DNA from: Symsagittifera roscoffensis
Taxonomy: Eukaryota > Xenacoelomorpha > Acoela > Convolutidae
Length of the DNA: 64,000 nt
NCBI RefSeq assembly: GCF_963678635.1
Contig: NC_087065.1
Location: forward strand, 27,301,254 to 27,365,253
Direction of reading: 5' to 3'
How positions within the stretch are numbered: the stretch's first letter is position 1; each line of letters begins with the position of its first letter. The notes under the pieces are model-generated. The model saw nothing but the letters and a program-made list of their open reading frames with translations. It was not told where the DNA came from and did not search any database. Below are positions 22,462 to 33,510 of the stretch, in pieces. A program made the position numbers and the translations under genes.

Positions 22462-22676
22462 TGTTGTGAATCGCAGTATTTTTATTGTACCATTATAATT
22501 AATTGCAATTTGTTATAACTAGTATTGACTTTATGACCTTGATATATTCATTCTCTCCAGTGGAGAGAAGGCTTGCTCACTTTTTTAAGGTTTTAACTTT
22601 GAAATTAATTCCTTTTTAACTTAGCATTTTGTCTGTACATAAGTAGAATTAGCTGTAACAAAGAAACATTATATCA
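22462..22676 (+). repeat. 5' LTR of the gypsy-type element
   Basis: 215 bp beginning TGTTGTGAATCGC and ending AACATTATATCA. Its interior matches LTRs at 32015-32232 and 37097-37312, including TCTCTCC-GGAGAGAA-GCTTGCTCAC and TAGAATTAGCTGTAACAAAG. It is preceded by a G-rich tract ending in GGGGG. Confidence 0.88.
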
Positions 22677-22694
22677 TGGCGCAGTCGAACATGA
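22677..22694 (+). other. Probable primer-binding site
   Basis: TGGCGCAGTCGAACATG follows the 5' LTR directly. A TGGCGC start at this position is typical of tRNA-primed LTR retrotransposons. The primer tRNA was not identified. Confidence 0.6.
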
Positions 22695-22719
22695 ACGAAT
22701 CGAACGTGAGAGGCAAACT

Positions 22720-24215
22720 TCATTTTGACAAGAGCATAAGGGGGACTCACCGATTCCTTGGGAAGAGTGGAGCCATCTTTTCCAACTTGCAGTGATAGCA
22801 AAGGAGAATATTGATAAAGAAAAACTTCTGAACCGGATAGAAAGATATCATCCACAACCACCAATTTTAGAAAATCCGCCGGATAGCCAAACGGAAACAC
22901 GGAAAAATGCTCGCTTAGACCGAAATCTCCAGGAAGAAAAGAGTTTCGAAGGCGAAAAATCAGCTTCGATAAAGCGGAATAATAATGGTTCAACGGCATG
23001 AGAACCGAATCAGCTGATAAGAAACTCCGATCAATTTTATATCTAGCTCTCGAAAACGAAGTAAAAAAGATTTTCTGCCAAAACGCTTCACAAGTGAAAT
23101 TTCTCCAAATCTCCTTTAAAAAGTTCTGAGACAGTTTGTCCGTAGCATTCGTGAGTAAGACGAATGCTACAATCGAAAGACATAAACTCTTGGATAGAAA
23201 ACAGAGAGGTATAGAATCACAGGAACAATTCTGGGGAGTTCCTGCCCTATTGGTAAAGAAAGGCGACAAATCCGCAAGAGAAGACGAATGGATAAGAGAG
23301 ACTTTTTTTAATGATATGAAGAAGTCGGAAATCTAACGGAAACTTCTTACAGAAAGAGTTCCACCCCTAGAAGCGCTAAACGTGGCAATAATCGACGAAA
23401 AAATAATAACAAACCATATGAAAATGACAAATATTTTAAAATCCAACGGATTTTCTGTAAATTAATTTTTTATTCAGTTTAAGGTTAAAAGAGAACCAAC
23501 TTTAACTTGAAATATTTAACGGAGCAACACTTGCATAAAATGCGGCGGCACATTCTCCAAAGGACACCTGGCGGTGTGTCCAGCAAAAGACACAACTTGT
23601 ACTGTACATCTTGTGAACACAGAGGACATTTTACCCGGCTTTGTAAATCCCGCCGTGAAAGTGTGAATATAGTACATAATAGTCAAATTGTAAATACAGT
23701 ACATGATAGTCAATTTGTAAATAATACAGATTGTAATTATTTATCGGAACGACCGGAAGTAAATAACGACCGTGTAAATAGAGAAGGTTGTGGAGTAATC
23801 AACGCATGGTCAGAATCCGGACAGAGCGACAACGATGATTAGTCTAGATTAACAACAATTTATTACAACCAAGGGGAAAAACTCAAAAAATTATTACACA
23901 ACGGACTCGGAAAAAAACCCAATTAATCCTCAATATCCAGGTCGACTCCGCCAGTCCTGTGAGCTTCCTCAAAAAAATGTACTTCATGCTAAACGTGGCA
24001 ATAATCAACGAAAAAGGAATAACAAACTATATGAAAATTGCAAATATTTTCAAGTCCAACGGATTTTCTGTAAATAAACTTTTTATTCAGTTTGAGGTTA
24101 AAGGAAACCAAATTTAAACTTTAAATATTTAACGGAGCAACACTTGCATAAAACGCGGCGGCACATTCTCCAAAGGACACCTGGTGGTGTGTCCAGCAAA
24201 AGACACAATTACGTG
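22720..24215 (+). pseudogene. Gypsy-type gag remnant with zinc knuckles
   Basis: Successive frames carry gag-like charged sequence (22792-23001, then about 23060-23335). A nucleocapsid region follows (23520-23660) with two cysteine-histidine knuckles, CIKCGGTFSKGHLAVC and CTSCEHRGHFTRLC; the second is a clean CX2CX4HX4C. A 1-nt frameshift separates the two knuckles. A roughly 615-bp direct duplication repeats part of this region: 23374-23600 resembles 23989-24215. Confidence 0.7.
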
Positions 24216-24239
24216 ATTTGTACTTGTTCCATTCTTTTC

Positions 24240-27200
24240 GAACGGTTGGTTCCACAACGAATGTCATTTTTTCCTAACAGAGGGCCACGAGAGAAAAACT
24301 TTAGGAAACGATAATCTGCCAAAAGTGGGAATCGAACACTTTCCACACTACCAGTCCAAGAAGCATCGTGAATCTAACAATTTAATTCCCCGGCTGTTCA
24401 AGAAAAATAGGTAGATATTACAACCAAGATTTTAAGCATTTACTCTTTCGCATTGGAAAAAAATCAAACGAAATTTACCCACTATCACGAACAACTCAAA
24501 CCACTCAAACCAAGGCAGAACTCGATGCAGTACAAGCGGAACTAGACCGAATTAAACCCGAAGGACGCAATAAAAAACTAGAAAATTTTGATGGAAATAG
24601 ATTTATTAGTTCGATCGTTATCACTTGCAAAAAGAACAAACCGACAAAAATAGCATTCCATTCAAATTTTATCTACAAAAAAAATTACGCGAAAAAAGAA
24701 CCAAATAACAAATATAAATGACAAAATTGATAAAATTGCCTCTCGAATTTCAAATAATTCCACCGGAGAAGTAGGTTTACTAACCCGGATTTAAAGAACG
24801 CGTATAGCCGACTCTCACTAGACAATTTTGCTAGCAGTCAGTCCAATTTTAGCATGGTAGGTGGAGAATTAACCAGCACATACCAATTTTTAAACGGTTT
24901 TTACGGACAAAGCAACATGCTGAATGAATTCTAGAGGATCAAGGACTCAAGAGTTGGAAACATTCTTCTTACTACTTGCTATCTCGACGACATTTTAGAG
25001 GCTTCTAAAGGAAGTTTTTTATAGAACACGTAAAAATCGTTTTACAAAATTTTATCAATTTTAGACGATTATATTTTTGCCATCAACTGGCCAGAAAGTA
25101 TGATTTTTCAAAAAAATGTAGAACGGCTCGGATTCAAAATATCCAAATCAGGAATCGCGCCATCAGTCGACAAAGCTAAAGCCAGTGAAGACATACCAAA
25201 TCCAAAAAACCTTAAGGAACTGAGATCATTCTTTGGTTCGACAAATAAATTTTTTAATTTTTTCCATGATTAGTATCCCTGGGTAGTCTTTTAAGACCGT
25301 TGCTAAATAAGAAATCAATTATCTTGCTGAACGAAGAACATTCGAAAGCATTCGAGAAGATAAAAGAAGAAATGGTAAAAATTACCGAAAACACACATTT
25401 TGATGTATTTCTCTCTTCGAGAGTAAAAACCGACGGATCCCATAAGAGACTTGGAGCTTCATCAGAACAGCTAAGGCAGTGACTGGAAAACAGTCAATTT
25501 TGCTTCAAGATTTGAAAATCCGCATGAATCTAATCATTCAACAAACGAATTGGAACTTTTGGGAGTCGTTTGGGCGGTCGAGCGTTATAAGAATTACATT
25601 TACTGCCCGAAATTTGAAATCATTACGGACCATAAAGCCCTCCTTCCATCACCTTCCCTAACCCTATTAACAGTGTCAATCCCATCGTCAAGTTTCTTCA
25701 AAATAAAGTAGATAAGACTAATGCAAACTCCCATTATTCAAATCAGTTCATCCGAGATCTTCATGAATCCGACGGATAATTAATTTACCTTACAAAACGT
25801 GGTTATGAAGACACTTCATGAGAGTCATCCGGGACAATTGGGCATGAAATATCTCGCCCAAGATATATGGTGGCCTCACATAAACGTTCAAGTTTATTTT
25901 AATGGTATAAACTGTTCCCAATGCGCACAAATTTGTAAAAATGTAAAAAATTTTATTCCTTGTACTCAAATCAGCAAGTTTTTACCCTAGTCCGAGCCTA
26001 GTGAGGAAATAAATCTTAAATTTGCCGGTTCTTTGGAGCCTAGTTGGAGAAAAGTAAATATATTCTATAACGCATTGACAGATTTTCGAAATTTCCCTCG
26101 CCTAAACTAACATCCTCAGCTTCATCAAACACAGTGATTGAATTCGTTCAGGATTAATTTTGTTTTTACGGTGTTCCTTTTTCTATCCGTATGTTGTTTT
26201 ACACGCGCATTTTGTTTTACAAGATGCGTCTATCACGCATCTTGTTCACGTATCTTGTTTTACAAGCAAGGATCTTGTTTTGATCACGCATCTTGTTTTG
26301 TTTTACAAGCCATGATTTTATAATATTCTATGATTCCAACAAAATTTAAATATATTTTGTATAATTGGCGACCATCGTTCGAATGGTTTAGTGGGAAAAC
26401 ATGTACAAACTGTAAAAGTTAAACTATTGGCAATGGCTCACGAACATCAAAAACCTACTTTACAACACGCGGTCTCAAAAATTATCTGGAACCTTTCTAA
26501 TGAAGAATAAAATTCTGCGTCTTTATGCGTCAAGAATAAAATTATGCGTTTTTCTAATCAAGAATAAATTGTTCACTTTGCAAAATAAATTTTGGTAGTA
26601 AGCTAAATATGATCTGGAAACAGTTAGCCTCTAACAATATATACGATAGAACTTTAGACAAATAAAAATCAATCCCAAGCAAAAGACGAGCACTCGACTG
26701 GAACTCTGATGACCGGGTCGAGGATGGATATAGGGACACTATAATCCCGGAGAAAAATCAGTTTCCATTGGAGAAAGCTTATGAGTCAGACTACCCCTCA
26801 CGGTCTAACCCTTCGTAATATATTTAGGAAAATTAAGATAACTAAACGGAAACGCCTTTTATAAAAAACTTAACCAGAAAATTATAAATGCTTCAAAAAC
26901 CACGGTAAAAGTAACTGACGGAAAAATATCAGAAAGTCAACCTCGCTCTTCTGAAATTTAACTTGTCGACTATTCGTTCCTTCAGAAGAAAGCTACGAGA
27001 AAAAATGGCCAGAAGACAAGACTTCAAACGGAGTTAGCCAGCTCGGATAACGACACAAGGACGAGAGTCTCGAAACCCTCAGTCAAACCGGTCAGGAACA
27101 GATCTTCACGTGAAAGAAACAGACCTCAAACACAAGTTAATTAGCATGCTGTGAATCAAAGTTAATTCCTTCGGCCACTTTGGATATTATTGATTGGGAG

Positions 27201-27892
27201 TGGATCGTGGGAGGTTTCGTTTGCAGAGATATGACTTCAGAACGTATCTCTTCCGATAAAAATAGACAACAAGAACTCCCGCCTTAGACCCATATATAGC
27301 CCAGTATAACATAAAAGCTGAGATTTTAGACAACAACTTTCATCATCGGACCCTCTGGACTGCCCAATCAGCATAATTCCCGCAGGACAGAGCCAGGTTC
27401 AACTTCCATCAAGCACACAGTCTCCAACAAACACTGAGGCCAAACTACCCGAATATCCACCAGAAAAACAGGAGAACACTCAAAAAGACGCGACGGCAGA
27501 CTTCCCAATCTACGAGATAATAGATTCATTGTACGAGAACACGGCTAACCAAGAACCTTGCAAAAACAACAACAGCACCACCGGTAACAAGTTTTTTGTA
27601 CTTCATCGCTCGTGCCGAAATGTAGGACCTCCCCAGTTTACGGTAAAAAAGTTGTACATAAATTTTATAGATTGCCAAAACGACCAGCTTGGAACAATGT
27701 CAAACCCGATTACTCTCCAACGTCCAGAACAATCAGGAGGATCTGACAGAACAACAAATTGCCAAAACTCGAATAAGAAAATCCCAATCTTTTCAGTATT
27801 TTCCCTCGATAGCAATGCTAATGCCTCAGATACTTCTTAGTGACCTATCATTGAGAGTGGCTCGGGGATTTCGCAGCGAAATGTTTAATGCT
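24240..27892 (+). pseudogene. Gypsy-type pol remnant, tandem unit 1
   Basis: This 3653-bp unit starts GAACGGTTGG and ends TTTAATGCT. In broken frames it holds an RT active-site stretch (TCYLDDIL near 24975), RT/RNase H connection (LRSFFGSTNKFF near 25220), an RNase-H-like segment (ELLGVVWAVERYKNY near 25550), the integrase zinc domain (25799-25990, LHESHPGQLGMKYL ... CSQC) and a proline-rich tail (27529-27840). The integrase core is largely lost: 26160-26320 is a low-complexity run of CTTGTTTTACAAG-like units. It is not functional. Confidence 0.8.
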
Positions 27893-30800
27893 GAACGGTT
27901 GGTTCCACAACGAATGTCATTTTTTCCTAACAGAGGGCCACGAGAGAAAAACTTTAGGAAACGATAATCTGCCAAAAGTGGGAATCGAACACTTTCCACA
28001 CTACCAGTCCAAGAAGCATCGTGAATCTAACAATTTAATTCCCCGGCTGTTCAAGAAAAATAGGTAGATATTACAACCAAGATTTTAAGCATTACTCTTT
28101 CGCATTGGAAAAAAATCAAACGAAAATTACCCACTATCACGAACAACTCAAAGCACTCAAACCAAGGCAGAACTCGATGCAGTACAAGCGGAACTAGACC
28201 GAATTAAACCCGAAGGACGCAATAAAAAACTAGAAAATTTTGATGGAAATAGATTTATTAGTTCGATCGTTATCACTTGCAAAAAGAACAAACCGACAAA
28301 AATAGCATTCCATTCAAATTTTATCTACAAAAAAAATTACGCGAAAAAAGAACCAAATAACAAATATAAATGACAAAATTGATAAAATTGCCTCTCGAAT
28401 TTCAAATAATTCCACCGGAGAAGTAGGTTTACTAACCCGGATTTAAAGAACGCGTATAGCCGACTCTCACTAGACAATTTTGCTAGCAGTCAGTCCAATT
28501 TTAGCATGGTAGGTGGAGAATTAACCAGCACATACCAATTTTTAAACGGTTTTTACGGACAAAGCAACATGCTGAATGAATTCTAGAGGATCAAGGACTC
28601 AAGAGTTGGAAACATTCTTCTTACTACTTGCTATCTCGACGACATTTTAGAGGCTTCTAAAGGAAGTTTTTTATAGAACACGTAAAAATCGTTTTACAAA
28701 ATTTTATCAATTTTAGACGATTATATTTTTGCCATCAACTGGCCAGAAAGTATGATTTTTCAAAAAAATGTAGAACGGCTCGGATTCAAAATATCCAAAT
28801 CAGGAATCGCGCCATCAGTCGACAAAGCTAAAGCCAGTGAAGACATACCAAATCCAAAAAACCTTAAGGAACTGAGATCATTCTTTGGTTCGACAAATAA
28901 ATTTTTTAATTTTTTCCATGATTAGTATCCCTGGGTAGTCTTTTAAGACCGTTGCTAAATAAGAAATCAATTATCTTGCTGAACGAAGAACATTCGAAAG
29001 CATTCGAGAAGATAAAAGAAGAAATGGTAAAAATTACCGAAAACACACATTTTGATGTATTTCTCTCTTCGAGAGGAAAAACCGACGGATCCCATAAGAG
29101 ACTTGGAGCTTCATCAGAACAGCTAAGGCAGTGACTGGAAAACAGTCAATTTTGCTTCAAGATTTGAAAATCCGCATGAATCTAATCATTCAACAAACGA
29201 ATTGGAACTTTTGGGAGTCGTTTGGGCGGTCGAGCGTTATAAGAATTACATTTACTGCCCGAAATTTGAAATCATTACGGACCATAAAGCCCTCCTCCTT
29301 CCATCACCTTCCCTAACCCTATTAACAGTGTCAATCCCATCGTCAAGTTTCTTCAAAATAAAGTAGATAAGACTAATGCAAACTCCCATTATTCAAATCA
29401 GTTCATCCGAGATCTTCATGAATCCGACGGATAATTAATTTACCTTACAAAACGTGGTTATGAAGACACTTCATGAGAGTCATCCGGGACAATTGGGCAT
29501 GAAATATCTCGCCCAAGATATATGGTGGCCTCACATAAACGTTCAAGTTTATTTTAATGGTATAAACTGTTCCCAATGCGCACAATTTTGTAAAAATGTA
29601 AAAAATTTTATTCCTTGTACTCAAATCAGCAAGTTTTTACCCTAGTCCGAGCCTAGTGAGGAAATAAATCTTAAATTTGCCGGTTCTTTAGAGCCTAGTT
29701 GGAGAAAAGTAAATATATTCTATAACGCATTGACAGATTTTCGAAATTTCCCTCGCCTAAACTAACATCCTCCGCTTCATCAAACACAGTGATTGAATTC
29801 GTTCAGGATTAATTTTGTTTTTACGGTGTTCCTTTTTCTATCCGTTGTGTTGTTTTATATGTTTTATTTCTATATGTTGTTTTACACGCGCATTTTGTTT
29901 TACAAGATGCGTCTATCACGCATCTTGCTCACGTATCTTGTTTTACAAGCAAGGATCTTGTTTTGATCACGCATCTTGTTTTGTTTTACAAGCCATGATT
30001 TTATAATATTCTATGATTCCAACAAAATTTAAATATATTTTGTATAATTGGCGACCATCGTTCGAATGGTTTAGTGGGAAAACATGTACAAACTGTAAAA
30101 GTTTAACTATTGGCAATGGCTCACGAACATCAAAAACCTACTTTACAACACGCGGTCTCAAAAATTATCTGGAACCTTTCTAATGAAGAATAAAATTCTG
30201 CGTCTTTATGCGTCAAGAATAAAATTATGCGTTTTTCTAATCAAGAATAAATTGTTCACTTTGCAAAATAAATTTTGGTAGTAAGCTAAATATGATCTGG
30301 AAACAGTTAGCCTCTAACAATATATACGATAGAACTTTAGACAAATAAAAATCAATCCCAAGCAAAAGACGAGCACTCGACTGGAACTCTGATGACCGGG
30401 TCGAGGATGGATATAGGGACACTATAATCCCGGAGAAAAATCAGTTTCCATTGGAGAAAGCTTATGAGTCAGACTACCCCTCACGGTCTAACCCTTCGTA
30501 ATATATTTAGGAAAATTAAGATAACTAAACGGAAACGCCTTTTATAAAAAACTTAACCAGAAAATTATAAATGCTTCAAAAACCACGGTAAAAGTAACTG
30601 ACGGAAAAATATCAGAAAGTCAACCTCGCTCTTCTGAAATTTAACTTGTCGACTATTCGTTGCTTCAGAAGAAAGCTACGAGAAAAAATGGCCAGAAGAC
30701 AAGACTTCAAACGGAGTTAGCCAGCTCGGATAACGACACAAGGACGAGAGTCTCGAAACCCTCAGTCAAACCGGTCAGGAACAGATCTTCACGTGAAAGA

Positions 30801-31658
30801 AACAGACCTCAAACACAAGTTAATTAGCATGCTGTGAATCAAAGTTAATTCCTTCGGCCACTTTGGATATTATTGATTGGGAGTGGATCGTGGGAGGTTT
30901 CGTTTGCAGAGATATGACTTCAGAACGTATCTCTTCCGATAAAAATAGACAACAAGAACTCCCGCCTTAGACCCATATATAGCCCAGTATAACATAAAAG
31001 CTGAGATTTTAGACAACAACTTTCATCATCGGACCCTCTGGACTGCCCAATCAGCATAATTCCCGCAGGACAGAGCCAGGTTCAACTTCCATCAAGCACA
31101 CAGTCTCCAACAAACACTGAGGCCAAACTACCCGAATATCCACCAGAAAAACAGGAGAACACTCAAAAAGACGCGACGGCAGACTTTCCAATCTACGAGA
31201 TAATAGATTCATCGTACGAGAACACGGCTAACCAAGAACCTTGCAAAAACAACAACAGCACCACCGGTAACAAGTTTTTTGTACTTCATCGGTCGTGCCG
31301 AAATGTAGGACCTCCCCAGTTTACGGTAAAAAATATGTTCATAAACTTTATAAATAGCCAAAACGACCAGTTCGGAAAAATGTCAAAGCCAATTACTCTT
31401 CAACGTCCAGAACAATCAAGAGGATCTGACAGAACGACAAATTGTCACAACTTGGATAAGAAAATCCCAATCTTTTCAGTATTTTCCCTCGATAACAATG
31501 CTAATGCCTCAGACCTTTCTTTATCGGACTTATTATCTCATTCTTCAATAGACCTATCTTTAAGAGTGGCTGTGGTCAATTTTAACGATCTCAGAGATTT
31601 GGACAGCGAATGTTTTAATGCTGAACTGGCGAATTTCATAGAAAATGAGAAAAACTAA
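27893..31658 (+). pseudogene. Gypsy-type pol remnant, tandem unit 2
   Basis: This unit repeats unit 1 at an offset of 3653 bp with very few differences over most of its length, sharing even the same stops and frameshifts, so the copy was made after the element was already dead. Small indels include three extra bases near 29296 and about 30 extra bases near 29845. The tail differs: from about 31320 it diverges from unit 1, and a frame of about 219 codons without an ATG start runs open from about 31000 to its stop at 31656-31658. Confidence 0.82.
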
Positions 31659-32014
31659 AACAGTAAGCTTTTTAACAATTTTCCCTTAGTCTAGTGTATT
31701 TTTCTTCGATGTTAAATCCAGACCTCATAGAATATACTTGCAGTGCTAAAAAACTGCTATGCCAACTTCGTATCTAATTTATTTTTCAGTTAATACTGTG
31801 TTAACTCCTAGGTGCTAATCTCTGTCGGATTTGCTCCAGCAAGTTCAATTAGTAAATTAGTTTTACAACTGATTTCATCGAAGATTAACTTTGTTGCTTT
31901 ATCGATAGAGTTTAACTTAGTGGTTATTTTTAGTTTGTTAAATTCCTTCGGCTTCCTTCAGCGGGAGAAAAGGGTCCATGACCTTTAATTAGTATTTTTT
32001 CCTATCAAGGGGAA

Positions 32015-32232
32015 TGTTGTGAATCGCGGTATTTTTATCGTACCCTTATAATTAACTGCAATTTTTTTTATAACTGGTATTGACTTTTGGACCTTGATAT
32101 TTTCACTCTCTCCGGCGGAGAGAATGCTTGCTCACTTTCTTATTGTTTTAATTTTTTAGATTTTTTTGCTTTTAACTTAGCCTTTAATCTGTACATAGAA
32201 AGAATTAGCTGTAACAAAGAAACATTTTATCA
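32015..32232 (+). repeat. 3' LTR of the gypsy-type element
   Basis: 218 bp, TGTTGTGAATCGC ... AACATTTTATCA. It is preceded by a short polypurine tract (CAAGGGGAA), the usual start site for plus-strand synthesis. Confidence 0.87.
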
Positions 32233-33510
32233 GGAGTATACATATTTTGTTGGGGGGAAGGGTAGGCATGTGTGCACGCAGAGGGGGGGGGGGGGGGGGT
32301 GGGGTGGAGGGGTAGGTATGAAAGTGGGGTAAGTGGGGGGATTGGTAGAAATGGGAGAGTTGTAGTTGTGAAGGTACAAACGGGGAGGGGATTAATGGGG
32401 TAATGACGGTAAAATGGGAGATTTCAACTCGGAGGGGTGTTGAAAAAGTGAAAGATGAAGTTTCGCAAAAACAAACATCAACCAACAATTGTGATAATGT
32501 GATTAGATTTAGAAATTGAGCAGGCTGTAAGTAATGTAGAAAAGCTGCAATTCCGAATAAAATGAGAACAAATGTATACATTTTATTGTCCATATTTTTG
32601 CCTAATTTCGTTTCTGAGGTAGATTGGTTTCCAGTAGCTGGCTGATTGACAGTTTTTCATTTCATACGTAAGCTACAGTAATTATCAGAAACTACAGGCC
32701 AACAAAGATTAACGAGCTGCCATAAAAGCAGAAATTAAAAGCAGAATTCAATGTTAAAAAATATGCAAATATGCAATAAGACAGCGCCTGAAAAATTTTT
32801 GATTCTTTTTCGAATTTTTAGACTTTTTTAGTTTTTCTCACACACGCGTTGTTCACCAGGAAATGTATTAGTTGCGATCTAGATTTTTCTTGCTAAGAAT
32901 ATTAGCGAGAACATCCTCGTACCCAACAGAATGGGAAGAGATGAGAGCTCCAAGGTCAACTGGGTCAGCTGTCATATCCAGGAACTGCTCCTGTACGGAT
33001 CGGCGGAACGTATTTTTGCCTCGTTTCGGTTCTGAAGTATATCGGTTTCGGGTAGCTGTCTGCTTGACATTTCATTTCATACGTAAATTAACGGTAATTT
33101 TGTCATAAAATACTCAAATTGCAAACTTTAATAAAACAATTATAAAGCAACCTCAGAAAACTTGCGCGCTTTTTTCGACTTTTTTTACACACTATTCGCT
33201 CAGCAGAAAACTGTCTCGTTTCGACCTCTGTTTTTCTTGCTTTGAAATCTTGCAAAAAAGTTCATTATAATTGATCTTTAAGGGTTATAACGGATTTCTA
33301 CTCCATTAAATTAAAGGAATATGATCAATTGTGCGGACTCTATTGTAATTTTGAGTGAACAATTCAAACTTTCTATTTCAATAGCTGTTGTATGTTTTGT
33401 TACGGCTAAAAGCATTATGTTACGAAATAAGGTCTGAAAAACAAAAATGTTGGCAATAGTAAGTTTGTTCTTTAGACTAAGTTTGTTAGCATTATATTAA
33501 GGCTAAGACG
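32233..33510. repeat. Duplicated LTR flank, G-rich then AT-rich
   Basis: 32233-32400 is strongly G-rich on the plus strand, with a run of about 17 G near 32283. The following sequence repeats TTTTTGCCT...CGTTTC-GTTCTGAGGTA...ATTTCATACGTAA twice (32592-32670 and 33010-33085). The same flank, with internal differences, recurs at 37313-38400 after the third LTR. No gene is visible. Confidence 0.7.

Larger units (their letters stand above)
22462..32232 (+). mobile_element. Ty3/gypsy-type LTR retrotransposon, rearranged, with a tandem-duplicated internal region
   Basis: A 5' LTR (22462-22676), a TGGCGC primer-site-like sequence, gag, two successive copies of a degraded pol region (24240-27892 and 27893-31545) and a 3' LTR (32015-32232) lie in order on the plus strand. 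Pol fragments include a YLDD box, an RNase-H-like segment and an integrase H-H-C-C segment. All frames are broken by stops and shifts. The 3.65 kb tandem duplication makes the element unusually long. Confidence 0.85.

Noticed and set aside
22649-23269. 206-codon minus-strand frame opposite gypsy gag
   Set aside because: It begins at the primer-binding site and lies antisense to gag. It shows no domain and is explained as a chance antisense frame.
26190-26320. CRISPR-like array
   Set aside because: The CTTGTTTTACAAG words are contiguous and irregular with no unique spacers, and the genome is eukaryotic.
32177-32593. 138-codon minus-strand frame with a proline run
   Set aside because: It is the complement of the G-rich LTR flank, and the proline run is just the poly-G tract. 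The matching region at 37263-37555 breaks into different frames.
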